From: Pseudomonas jessenii
GTDB taxonomy: Bacteria > Pseudomonadota > Gammaproteobacteria > Pseudomonadales > Pseudomonadaceae
Length of the DNA: 64,000 nucleotides
Direction of reading: 5' to 3'
Assembly (NCBI RefSeq): GCF_002236115.1
Contig: NZ_NIWT01000008.1
Coordinates: forward strand, 124,001 to 188,000
Made by a program: the position numbers and the translations under genes. This document shows positions 34,870 to 43,234 of this stretch, in pieces. The notes beneath the pieces were generated by a model. The model saw only the letters and a program-made list of their open reading frames with translations, did not search any database and was not told the DNA's origin. How positions within the stretch are numbered: position 1 is the first letter of the stretch; each line of letters starts with the position of its first letter.

Positions 34870-36342
34870 CTACTTCCCTGGCTCCGCCTTGCTCGCATCA
34901 GCGTCAGCATTCGCTTTGGATTTGATAAAAGCGATCAGTGCATTGAGCTCCTCGTCACTCGGAGCCAGGGCCGGCATGACGGCTGCATAGCCCTTGACGA
35001 TTTTGGCATTGGGATGCAGAACCGATTCTTTGATATAGCCCTCGTCGACCTTTACGCTCGTATCGTCGGCAAGGGTTTGCGTCTTGCCATACAGGCCCTG
35101 CCAGCTGGGGCCGACGCCCTTGTTGCCATCGACACTGTGGCAGGCCAGACAGCCGAGCGAGCCGGCCAGTCGCTGCCCCTGCGCCACCAGGTCTTCACCC
35201 GGGCTCGACGCTTCGCCGGTCGAAGGTTCATCGTCTTGCCCCGCAGCGCCCAGTGATTTGATCAAGGCGATGACAGCGCCCAGTTCATCGTCTTTGAGAG
35301 TATAGGCCACCATCACCGGCGGGTAGCCCTGTACCAGCCGGGCCTTCGGATCGAGAATCGACTCTTTCAGGTAGGCCTCGTCGACCACCGCACTGGTGCC
35401 ATCGGCAAACTGTTCAGTGCGGCCGTACAGCCCTTTCCATCCCGGGCCGAGACTGGCACTGCCATCCTGGCTATGGCAGGCCTTGCAGCCGAGCTGTTCG
35501 ACCAACTGGCGGCCTTTTTCCAACACGTTGTCGCGACCGGGTTTGGCAGTTGTCGTCAATGTCTGCGCAAAAGTCGGCTGGCCGTTGAGCCATTGATCGA
35601 AGACGCCCTGCTCTTCCACGATCATATGGCCGCGCATGTTGTAATGACCTACACCACAAAACTCAGCGCAAAGGACTTCGTATTTTCCGGTTTTAGTTGG
35701 CGTAAACCAAAAGTACGACACCATTCCTGGCACCATATCCATCTTGCTGCGAATTTGCGGTACATAGAAATCGTGCAGGACATCTTTAGCGCGCAACAAG
35801 ACTTTCACCGGCCGGTCGAGCGGAAGGCGAACTTCATTATTCATTACAAGCACATCGTCTTGCCCTGCAGGATCCTTGGGATCAAGGCCGAAGGGATTGG
35901 CGGCATCAATAAACCTGATATCCGATTTGCCCAGCTTTGCGTCCTGGCCGGGAAAACGAAAGGCCCACTGCCACTGTTGGGCGACCACTTCAAGTTCGTA
36001 AGCCTCTTTCGGTACCCGGATGAAGTCGTTGTAGACAACAAGGCCTGGCGCCAACATCCCGGCAATACCTACCGACGTAATGATAATTAACCACAGTTCC
36101 AGCTTTTTATTTTCTGGCTGGTAGGCCGCCCTGGCGCCCTCCTTGTGACGATACCGCATCACCGCTACAGCCATGAATACCGTGATGGCAATGAAAAATA
36201 TTCCGCTAATGATCAGGGTGATGAACAGGGTGGTGTCTATGGAACCCCAGTTGGAAGCTGCCGGTGTCGCGTGCCAAGGCGCCAGTATGTGGAATAGCAC
36301 TGATGCAATAACGATTAGTATCAGGACAATTGCTATTGCCAT
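34870..36342 (-). CDS. ctaC: Cytochrome c oxidase subunit II with two fused cytochrome c domains
   Basis: The 490-residue protein has three N-terminal hydrophobic segments and a cupredoxin domain whose CuA site is CAEFCGVGHYNM, with a His in VLHDFYVPQ. Two cytochrome c domains follow, with CKACH (C286, C289, H290) and CLACH (C398, C401, H402). Most caa3 oxidases carry one such domain. The two heme domains share similar sequence, as if duplicated (GRQLVEQLGCKACHS; GQRLAGSLGCLACHS). It heads the operon; its start has GAGG very close. Confidence 0.9.
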   Translation of the reverse strand: MAIAIVLILIVIASVLFHILAPWHATPAASNWGSIDTTLFITLIISGIFFIAITVFMAVAVMRYRHKEGARAAYQPENKKLELWLIIITSVGIAGMLAPGLVVYNDFIRVPKEAYELEVVAQQWQWAFRFPGQDAKLGKSDIRFIDAANPFGLDPKDPAGQDDVLVMNNEVRLPLDRPVKVLLRAKDVLHDFYVPQIRSKMDMVPGMVSYFWFTPTKTGKYEVLCAEFCGVGHYNMRGHMIVEEQGVFDQWLNGQPTFAQTLTTTAKPGRDNVLEKGRQLVEQLGCKACHSQDGSASLGPGWKGLYGRTEQFADGTSAVVDEAYLKESILDPKARLVQGYPPVMVAYTLKDDELGAVIALIKSLGAAGQDDEPSTGEASSPGEDLVAQGQRLAGSLGCLACHSVDGNKGVGPSWQGLYGKTQTLADDTSVKVDEGYIKESVLHPNAKIVKGYAAVMPALAPSDEELNALIAFIKSKANADADASKAEPGK

Positions 36343-36505
36343 TTCCTCTTCATCCTATTCCTGTTGTTCATTGGTTATGCAAAAGCATCGCCTCTGACGT
36401 CCAAGCAGGGCAGACAAATACCACCCATCGGGGCGGCAAAGTCAGTAAGAAGTATAGAGCCCATCGGGTTGTACGTGAGGTTGGCAAGCGAGGCCCGGCG
36501 ACCGG

Positions 36506-36512
36506 CTATACT
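36506..36512 (+). promoter_or_regulatory. Sigma-S-like minus-10 element
   Basis: GGCTATACTG contains CTATACT, the RpoS-type minus-10, about 145 bases before the gene at 36657. The 314-base gap (36343-36656) also holds the oxidase operon promoter on the other strand, which I cannot define. Confidence 0.4.
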
Positions 36513-36656
36513 GAATGTCTGATGACGGACAGCAGGGTCGGCCAGAAGCGGCGCCAAAAATCGAACCCTGCCCTTGTGCAGTCATCCAACATAAGTGATG
36601 GCATCGAGCAGGAACGATAGCTACAGATTCCAGCAATCCACATGGGAGGTTTCGTC

Positions 36657-36995
36657 ATGAGTGCCCTGACGATCGAAGGTTGGTGCAAAACCAGCGGCGC
36701 CCAAAAGTCCACCCCGATGGGGGAAGTTCATTTCTACGTCGACGGCCCTCTGCACCTCCGTCTGGAGCAGGCCGAAGAGCGCTTGCAGAAGAACCACGAG
36801 CCGGAAGCCATGGTCGATGTCGATATGGACTCGATGGATCTGATCATGCCCGAGGGATACGCCCCCTTGTCCGACTGTCAGATGCGTGTCTATTTGCACC
36901 ACGAACGCGGACAGTTCCATCTGGTTGGACACCGGGCGAGTGACGGCAGTTTGATCTACACCAATGCGGTGTTGATAGATCAGCTGCTTGAGTAG
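36657..36995 (+). CDS. Hypothetical protein (112 residues)
   Basis: The protein reads MSALTIEGWCKTSGAQKSTP and continues MGEVHFYVDGPLHLRLEQAEERL. It has no membrane segment and no motif I know. GGGAGG sits seven bases before ATG 36657. It is divergent from the oxidase operon and has a sigma-S-like element upstream, so it may be a stationary-phase protein. Confidence 0.6.
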   Translation: MSALTIEGWCKTSGAQKSTPMGEVHFYVDGPLHLRLEQAEERLQKNHEPEAMVDVDMDSMDLIMPEGYAPLSDCQMRVYLHHERGQFHLVGHRASDGSLIYTNAVLIDQLLE

Positions 36996-37067
36996 CGGTT
37001 ACGTGATTCTCGGCATCGATGTTTCTCCGCGGGTAATGTGCGGTGCCGAAAACTCACTCGTCTATTA

Positions 37068-37108
37068 AACAGAATTCAGTGTGTTGCTTCGACCGGTTGA
37101 AACCACAG
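37068..37108. repeat. Solo IS30-family end
   Basis: ACAGAATTCAGTGTGTTGC followed by TTCGACCGGTTGAAACCACA matches, with few changes, the reverse of the terminal sequence at 21837-21877. No transposase is left. It lies in a 543-base stretch (36996-37538) where I see no other convincing feature. Confidence 0.6.
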
Positions 37109-37538
37109 TTAGAAGCGGCCCTTCCGCCCCGTTAAATCCACCTCGCCTCAGGGACAAGTAGCCCCTACCAAAAACAATCGGTGAAACAGGGCCGCTACTC
37201 TCTCCAAAAATGGGGTACTACACCCACCCAACCAGGCGTTTACCACCAACTTTGAGGAATATTCCCCCCTCCCCCCTTTCTCTCGCTTGAAACCCCTCGC
37301 AAACAGCTTGTTAATTAATTTGAGTTTTTTCTTCGCCCTATTGAAATGGCTCATTAGTTGCACCACCCCTGGTACCCGCAACAGCTGTCGTCCCGGACAT
37401 CATGGAGACGGCGGGGCTCGCCGGATTCGGCATGACGCGAGGGGTAGGAAATGAAACGCGCGACACCATGCGGTTCCATCGCCTTACTGCCCAAGTCAAG
37501 CCTGTGGTGCGTGTTCCACGCAAAAGTGAGGATGAGTG

Positions 37539-37694
37539 ATGGCTTCCACTGATAGATCAATTGCTCGAATCACGAAACGGCCGATGGCCCTTTATAAGCA
37601 GCTGGCCGAGTTGGGCCTGATGTTTATCGCGTTGGTGATGACGCTGGCGTTGTCCGCTGTACTGGCGATGGAATTGACCCTTGGAGTGTTCTGA
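37539..37694 (+). CDS. 51-residue single-pass membrane protein
   Basis: ATG 37539, with AGGA upstream, opens MASTDRSIARITKRPMALYK, followed by a hydrophobic helix LMFIALVMTLALSAVLAMEL. It ends at TGA 37692-37694. A basic N-terminus and one helix suggest a small inner-membrane protein, N-terminus inside. Its start overlaps the stop of a short, doubtful reading frame by one base. No family is recognised. Confidence 0.55.
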   Translation: MASTDRSIARITKRPMALYKQLAELGLMFIALVMTLALSAVLAMELTLGVF

Positions 37695-37769
37695 CGAGTT
37701 ATTGCTCATGCGACGAGCGCCCGTTTTACCAGGCACCCATGCAAAGAAATCGGTTATGGGAGGTGTGTC

Positions 37770-37865
37770 ATGTGGAATCAGCCTCTGATGATTGTGGCGA
37801 TCTACCTTGCCATCACCCTCTGCATCGGCTGGTTGTGGTCCGTTACTATCCTGTATTGGCTTTGA
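37770..37865 (+). CDS. 31-residue membrane protein
   Basis: GGGAGGTG lies eight bases before ATG 37770. The product is MWNQPLMIVAIYLAITLCIG followed by WLWSVTILYWL, almost wholly hydrophobic. It resembles in size the small accessory subunits of terminal oxidases (such as CydX), but there is no sequence match I can claim. It follows the 51-residue protein by 75 bases. Confidence 0.5.
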   Translation: MWNQPLMIVAIYLAITLCIGWLWSVTILYWL

Positions 37866-37936
37866 TGCAATGCTGATTTTATGAACACACATGACCGGCA
37901 GCCATGTGTCGGTCAGGGGAATCGAAGGTCAGCCGG

Positions 37937-38863
37937 TCAGATGGTCCATGGGGGCGCGGGGGTAAACTTTGACTCGATCCATTGTTTGAACGCGACGACC
38001 ACGGCACCCGGAAACTTGGCTGATGGCCTGACCAGGTAGACCCCACCGGCGGTATCCAATTGCCAGTCAGGAAGGACCTGCAACAGTCCCCCGGCAGCAA
38101 TATCACGACTCATCAACCAGTCACCTGCCCCCAGTATTCCCGCATCGGCGCAGGCCGCCGCAAGTAATGATTCGCTGTCATTGGCCGTCAGGTTTCCTTT
38201 GGGAGAAACCGTCTGCAGTTCATTGCCGCGATGGAGTCTCCACTGAGGAAAAGACGCAAGGCCACTGAAGCGAAGGCAATTGTGCCTGATCAGGTCCTGT
38301 GGCGTTTCGGGCATGCCGTGCTTTGTGATGTAAGCAGGCGAGGCACACAGTATCCGGCGATGGTCACTCAGTTTTTTGGCTATCAGCCGGCTGTCGTCCA
38401 ACTCTCCGATTCGGATCGCCGCGTCAAAACCTTCATCGATGATGTCGACCAGACGCTCGCTATAGTCAGCGATGATCGAGACATGCGGATGAGCCTTGAG
38501 AAACTCCGGCAGCATCGGGCCAAGCCAACGTCTGCCCATGGCTGCCGGCAATGCAAGGCGCAAAGTACCGCGGATTTCGCTGGCGCCCTCGGACGCTTGC
38601 TGCTGCGCTTCATTCATCAATTCGATGGCTGAGCGAAGCCGTTGCTCCAGCCTGGCACCTGTTTCAGTAATTCGAACCTGGCGGGTGGAGCGCTCCACAA
38701 GCCGAACGCCAAGGCGCTTTTCCATTGCGGCGAGTCGTTTCGAAACGACGGTTGGGTGTCGCTGCAATAGCCGGCCTGCCCCGACAAACGAGCCTTGCGA
38801 GGCCACGGCCAGAAACGCAGCGATTTCGTCGCTGTGCTGATTGTTCAGAACATCAAGATTCAT
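37937..38863 (-). CDS. LysR-family transcriptional regulator
   Basis: The 308-residue regulator has the helix-turn-helix FVGAGRLLQRHPTVVSKRLAAMEKRLGVRLVER and a CrgA-type effector domain with SLLAAACADAGILGAGDWL. Its start overlaps the quinone oxidoreductase stop by four bases, so both are made from one transcript. It probably controls that gene in response to an electrophile or aromatic compound. Confidence 0.88.
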   Translation of the reverse strand: MNLDVLNNQHSDEIAAFLAVASQGSFVGAGRLLQRHPTVVSKRLAAMEKRLGVRLVERSTRQVRITETGARLEQRLRSAIELMNEAQQQASEGASEIRGTLRLALPAAMGRRWLGPMLPEFLKAHPHVSIIADYSERLVDIIDEGFDAAIRIGELDDSRLIAKKLSDHRRILCASPAYITKHGMPETPQDLIRHNCLRFSGLASFPQWRLHRGNELQTVSPKGNLTANDSESLLAAACADAGILGAGDWLMSRDIAAGGLLQVLPDWQLDTAGGVYLVRPSAKFPGAVVVAFKQWIESKFTPAPPWTI

Positions 38864-39837
38864 GGTTTTAGAATGATCGCCCCCGATGAACGCCCCGACT
38901 CCAGGTCCGCATGCGCCAATGCTGCGTCCGCCAGAGAGTAACTTGCCCGGACCGAAGGTTTGATAATACCTGCACCTATGGCGGCCAACACATCCTGCGC
39001 TCGTTCCTGGTACTCAGAGACACTCGCCGTATGGGCTGCCAACGAAGGACGTGTCAGGAACAGCGAGCCTTTGGTATTGAGTGTCGACAGTTCTACGGCT
39101 GACGGCGCACCTGATGAGGCTCCGAACGATACCATCAGGCCTCGTGGTCGCAAGCTATCCAGGGATGCCTGGAAAGAAACACGCCCAATCGGGTCATAGA
39201 CGACGTCGACCATTTTACCCTTGGTGATACGAGCGACCCGGGAAGCCAGGCTGTGCGCATCGAACACCAGGACTTCATCGCATCCCGACGCCAGAGCTTT
39301 CTCGACACTGGCCTGCTTTGAAACCACACCGATCACGATGGCACCCAAGTGTCTGGCCCACGGCACCATGATTTCCCCCAGCCCTCCGGCCACACCACCG
39401 TAGAGGAGAATGGTTGTACCGGGCCCCACAGGATAGGTGGCTTTCAACAGGTACTGCGCAGTGATGCCCTTGAACATGACGGCTGCTGCATCGTCAAATG
39501 ACAGCGAATCCGGAATTCTGACCAGCCGCGCTGCCGGATAAAGCCGGGCCGAAGCATAGGAACCCAAGGGGCCGGTGGCATAGGCGACGCGATCCCCTAC
39601 TCGCACGTTGCTGACACCCGCACCCACAGCGGCGACACGCCCCGCGCCTTCCAGCCCAATTCCAGATGGCAAAGCAATCGGCACCGCCCCTTTTCGTTGG
39701 GTAACGTCGAGAAAGTTGACACCTACAGCCTCTTGCTCAAGCCATACCTCACCCTGGCCGGGCGCTTGTTCGCTCAGTGTCTCCAGGTTCAGTACTTCAG
39801 GGTTGCCGAACTGGATAAACCGGATCGCAGATACCAT
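38860..39837 (-). CDS. NADPH:quinone oxidoreductase-type MDR protein
   Basis: The 325-residue medium-chain protein has the quinone reductase signature region (GVNFLDVTQRKG; PSGIGLEGAGRVAAVGAGV), the NADPH loop LLYGGVAGGLGEI and no zinc ligands. It reduces quinones or enones with NADPH. ATG 39837 has GGAGAG eight bases upstream; ATG 39843 is also in frame. Confidence 0.86.
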   Translation of the reverse strand: MVSAIRFIQFGNPEVLNLETLSEQAPGQGEVWLEQEAVGVNFLDVTQRKGAVPIALPSGIGLEGAGRVAAVGAGVSNVRVGDRVAYATGPLGSYASARLYPAARLVRIPDSLSFDDAAAVMFKGITAQYLLKATYPVGPGTTILLYGGVAGGLGEIMVPWARHLGAIVIGVVSKQASVEKALASGCDEVLVFDAHSLASRVARITKGKMVDVVYDPIGRVSFQASLDSLRPRGLMVSFGASSGAPSAVELSTLNTKGSLFLTRPSLAAHTASVSEYQERAQDVLAAIGAGIIKPSVRASYSLADAALAHADLESGRSSGAIILKP

Positions 39838-40042
39838 GGTCATCTCTCCTTCAGTCAGAAGCCGTTATCAAATGAGTGACCTCAGTGTGATAACTGACCT
39901 ACTGATGAACAAGACGGGTTGATTGCAGGACATTAATGCACCTGTTGCAGCAATATAATCATGGATAGCACGCTTTACTACGTGGAGCATGTTGGTTTCA
40001 TTGTGATTTTGGAGATGCCAAAGATTGCCTCCGAGAGTCCTC

Positions 40043-40084
40043 CATGGGTCGGATATAGCCCTCGGTGACAGGCAGAAATCGGCC
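40043..40084 (+). repeat. Dispersed repeat copy
   Basis: ATGGGTCGGATATAGCCCTC then GGTGACAGGCAGAAATCGGCC in the 491-base gap between 39838 and 40328. The rest of the gap shows no gene I can support. Confidence 0.55.
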
Positions 40085-40328
40085 AATACCCGACGCATGA
40101 CAATCGGTCATGACATGTCATGACCTCCTTAAAAAACGGACTTTTTCCAGCAAATACGGGGGTTAAAGGACGAACGGTCGAGAGGCGTCAAGCGTGGGGA
40201 ATTGCCGGGAGTTTGCAGCCACTACAGGCTTTTCAGGCAGGCGCGTTCGTCGCGGTCAAGTGAACTTCACTTTCACCACGTGTCACATTAAGTCCTTGTC
40301 AAGCGAACTTCAGTGGAGGTACAGCCTT

Positions 40329-40607
40329 ATGAGCATGGCCACGATTGTCAGTGCCGTGATTTCCAGTCTCGCACCCAGTGTCTTTGACCAGAGCAGCCTG
40401 CAAGAACCCGGCGCGCATGTTTCAGCCGTCGAATACCACTACGGGATGGAGATCGATGTGAAACGGGTACTGCAGCGCACCGATACATCCGACAAGACCG
40501 GCGTGGTACCGGTGACCCTGGTCTACGAAGACAGCGAGGGCGAGGTTCACAAGATCCGTTTCCTCGAATGGGGTGGAAGCCCCGCCGACCCTACCAGCAT
40601 TGCCTGA
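40329..40607 (+). CDS. Hypothetical protein (92 residues)
   Basis: GGAGG lies nine bases before ATG 40329. The protein starts MSMATIVSAVISSLAPSVFD and continues with a predicted beta-rich region (AVEYHYGMEIDVKRVLQRTD; VPVTLVYEDSEGEVHKIRFL). No membrane or catalytic motif is seen and the family is not recognised. It is followed by a clear terminator. Confidence 0.6.
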   Translation: MSMATIVSAVISSLAPSVFDQSSLQEPGAHVSAVEYHYGMEIDVKRVLQRTDTSDKTGVVPVTLVYEDSEGEVHKIRFLEWGGSPADPTSIA

Positions 40608-40657
40608 TTCGCTCGTCGATCGGGTTCCGGGCCTCACCGCCCCCCCAGAAGCGGAAG

Positions 40658-40694
40658 TTAAACCTCCCATGCACTCAGTGCGATTGAGGTTTTT
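40658..40694 (+). terminator. Rho-independent terminator
   Basis: AAACCTC (40660-40666) pairs with GAGGTTT (40686-40692), with an inner GCACTCAGTGC stem, and T residues follow. It lies about 50 bases after the 92-residue gene. Confidence 0.65.
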
Positions 40695-40884
40695 GGTTAC
40701 CTGAAAATGGACATGATCGAATGACTAAACGTTCATTCGAGAAACTCACTATTATCTTGCTGGCGTAATGTCGCAAGATTAACTGATAACAATTGCTGGA
40801 TCTAAATGGCAGTCAGCAACGGTAAATTCCAATCAAGCCGTGCCGAGAGTCAAGTTGATTCACTATTGAAGCCAAGAGGTCACC

Positions 40885-41538
40885 ATGGAACTTAGTATGT
40901 TTTCTTCGTCCACCGTGGAATATGTGCGTTTGGGCGTTGTATATTTTCATCTTATCGCCTGCTGTGTGGCAATCGGGCTGGTCTTGACCAGTGACATTGC
41001 AATGGTCAAGCAACTCCTGAAGGGGGATGCATCAGGCCACCACGATGACGCGCATATGGAAAGCCTTCAAAAAACCGTAGTGCTTGCACTTGTAGCGCTC
41101 TGGATTACGGGCATTGGTATTGTCGGGATCGATTATGCCGGCAAGGGGATGGAATATTTCCTCAATCCAAAACTGCAAGCCAAAATCGGCATAGTAGTGC
41201 TGTTGACCTTTAACGGCATCCTGTTGCATAGCGCTGTATTGCCGGCACTGAAAAAAGCCGGTTCGTTACTCAAACTCTCCTTCAGCCTGCGCATGCTGGC
41301 GCTGTTTTCCGGCGCCCTCTCTGGCGTGTCATGGTTCTATGCCGCCATGCTGGGTATTGGTCGTCCGCTGGCCTGGAAGTACTCGCTGGTGGAGTTGCTG
41401 GCAGCCTATCCGGTACTCATCGTCGGTGGTTTCGGGGCGATGGTACTGCTCACCGCCTGGGCAAAAGACAGAGACACCGAAGCGCGTTTGGAGCAAGACA
41501 CCAGGCCCCTGGGAAACGCCGCCCTGGCTGGATGGTGA
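40885..41538 (+). CDS. Multi-pass membrane protein of unknown function
   Basis: The 217-residue protein has about six hydrophobic segments (VYFHLIACCVAIGLVLTSDI; VLALVALWITGIGIVGIDYA) and an internal cytoplasmic-looking histidine patch (GHHDDAH). The membrane-embedded histidines are compatible with heme binding, but that is a guess. It somewhat resembles DUF2214-type proteins. AAGAGG precedes the ATG. Confidence 0.6.
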   Translation: MELSMFSSSTVEYVRLGVVYFHLIACCVAIGLVLTSDIAMVKQLLKGDASGHHDDAHMESLQKTVVLALVALWITGIGIVGIDYAGKGMEYFLNPKLQAKIGIVVLLTFNGILLHSAVLPALKKAGSLLKLSFSLRMLALFSGALSGVSWFYAAMLGIGRPLAWKYSLVELLAAYPVLIVGGFGAMVLLTAWAKDRDTEARLEQDTRPLGNAALAGW

Positions 41539-41690
41539 AGTCAGGTTGAACAAGGAAGTTCAGCTTTAGCCAATAAAATCCGTTGTTAGCCGTTCGCAAA
41601 ATTTGAGTTGAGCGCCTGACCGGCAAAGTCTCCCCGCCGGGCGACGATAGTGAAATCTCAATTACCCGCAGTAGTCATGGAGGCAGGTAT

Positions 41691-41990
41691 CTATCGCTTC
41701 CCCTTCATGCAGACTACGGACAGATATGCACCCCAAAGAACACCACATAGGGCAAGTATCAGCTCCGGATTTAAAACACTCTGATCGACCGGCGCCACCA
41801 GGATTTCGCTATAAAGACACATGGCGCCCGCGATCAACGCAATAAAGTAGCCTGTCCGGTTTCTAGTCCGGCGCAGCAACAGAACCTTTTTCAGACCCTC
41901 GTCTTTCCATTCCTGTCGGGGTATGAGTTGGATCTCCTCCAGCAGCACCACTCCCCACAGCAATGCGCATAACCAATAACCTATCATCAT
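41691..41990 (-). CDS. Small membrane protein of unknown function
   Basis: ATG 41990 (or 41987) has GGAGG five bases upstream; the longer frame from 42011 does not. The 99-residue protein has about three hydrophobic segments (MIGYWLCALLWGVVLLEEI; TGYFIALIAGAMCLYSEILV; LILALCGVLWGAYLSVVCM). It is convergent with the membrane protein at 40885. No family is recognised. Confidence 0.55.
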   Translation of the reverse strand: MMIGYWLCALLWGVVLLEEIQLIPRQEWKDEGLKKVLLLRRTRNRTGYFIALIAGAMCLYSEILVAPVDQSVLNPELILALCGVLWGAYLSVVCMKGKR

Positions 41991-42251
41991 GATGCCCTCC
42001 AGTTTGAACATTGATTCAACATGAATGCAACGTGCACTCCGCGCTCAACTTGCGAGTATCAATTCCGGAGTCTTTTCTGACTCGTGAAACTTGCTCTCAT
42101 GCATATCCTGAAGGCCATGGCGGTACAAGACTTTGACGAAGACAACTCCATAGAGCGAACGAAAATTTGCCGAGAGGTAAATATGCTTGATTGGAACGGC
42201 TCCCGCTATCGACGTTAGCAGGACATCTTTGTGGAGATTTCGACCAAGAGC

Positions 42252-42271
42252 TTGTAGTGATTCCACTACAA
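42252..42271. repeat. Eight-base inverted repeat downstream of the NarL-type regulator
   Basis: TTGTAGTG-ATTC-CACTACAA is perfect. It lies 39 bases beyond the regulator's stop, in a 319-base gap (41991-42309) with no convincing gene. No T-tract follows, so it may be an operator or a weak terminator. Confidence 0.4.
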
Positions 42272-42309
42272 ACAGTCTGGTGCCCGGCTGCGTCGGATGG
42301 CAGGGCGAT

Positions 42310-42951
42310 CTAAGTCAACAGGCCGTTTTCGAGTGCATAGCGGGCCAGTTTCGCGTTGCTGTCCATCCCTGTTTTTTCCAGGATGCGTGCCCGGTACGTC
42401 GTGACGGTACTCGGGCTCAAGTGCAATATCTGAGCGATGCGGACAATTCTCTCGCCTGCAGCGAGGAGCTTGAGTACTTCAAGCTCCCGGTCGGATAGCG
42501 CTTCGTGGGGCGCCGCGTCGCCTTTGCCGATAGCGTTGACCAGTTTTTCCGCCAGCTCAGGACTGACGTGCTTGCCACCTGAGGCCACTTTGCGAACTGC
42601 CGTAACCAGGGTGGCTGCGGAAATATCTTTGGTGAGGTAGCCCGCAGCGCCGAGCTTGATTGCGCGTAACGCATAGGCCTCGACCGAATGCATGCTCAGC
42701 ATCAGAACGGCGAGCTTGGGCTTGTGCGCACGCATGAGTTTGAGGAGTTGGAGGCCGGTCTTGTCGGGAAGCTGAATATCCACCAGCGCCACGTCGAAAT
42801 CCTGCTCCCGGACCAGGAGCATTGCGTCTTGTGCCGTCTCGGCTTCACCCGTTACGTCGATCTCGCCGGCAGTCTCCAGCATGCGTCGCACGCCGCTACG
42901 CACGATGCTGTGATCATCCACCAGCAAGACTCTGATTTTGTGGTCAATCAT
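42310..42951 (-). CDS. NarL/FixJ-type response regulator
   Basis: The 213-residue protein starts MIDHKIRVLLVDDHSIVRSG at ATG 42951. Asp58 (VALVDIQLP) is the phosphorylation site, with Lys108 in YLTKD. A LuxR-type helix-turn-helix follows (LSDRELEVLKLLAAGERIVR to TVTTYRARILEKTG). It resembles UvrY/GacA. It is divergent from the large hybrid kinase across 283 bases, and both it and the receiver-kinase fusion at 48215 are candidates for one relay. Confidence 0.9.
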   Translation of the reverse strand: MIDHKIRVLLVDDHSIVRSGVRRMLETAGEIDVTGEAETAQDAMLLVREQDFDVALVDIQLPDKTGLQLLKLMRAHKPKLAVLMLSMHSVEAYALRAIKLGAAGYLTKDISAATLVTAVRKVASGGKHVSPELAEKLVNAIGKGDAAPHEALSDRELEVLKLLAAGERIVRIAQILHLSPSTVTTYRARILEKTGMDSNAKLARYALENGLLT

Positions 42952-43234
42952 CTGTATTTTCCATTCGCACCCGCAAGGCCCCGGCCGTATCGTGTCTCGA
43001 CCTACGGATGATGTTGAACCCGCCGGCACAGTGGCGCGCGCCCATGCATTCCCACACCAGCCCTGCGGCCAGTGGCCAGCAAGCCATGGAATCTACTGCA
43101 GAGTTTGACGTTAGCAGGCACAGAGCACACTTGCACTTTTGCCTCAGGCGTTAGCGGCGCCTAAGCTCTTAGGATTGTCTGCACGCCCATGGGTAATGCC
43201 TTGCCCGTGGCATCAATTTTGACTGGACAGAGGC

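Noticed and set aside
37338..37538. Short overlapping frames on both strands before the 51-residue gene
   Set aside because: No ribosome site or known motif. One ends one base into the next start, which is suggestive but not enough.
13871..40084. Possible CRISPR array from the repeated GGCAGAAATCGGCC words
   Set aside because: Copies are thousands of bases apart, lack regular spacing and no cas genes are present. They are dispersed repeats.
42045..42266. 73-codon minus-strand frame after the NarL-type regulator
   Set aside because: It would start at GTG inside an inverted repeat without a ribosome site. Its sequence matches nothing I know.
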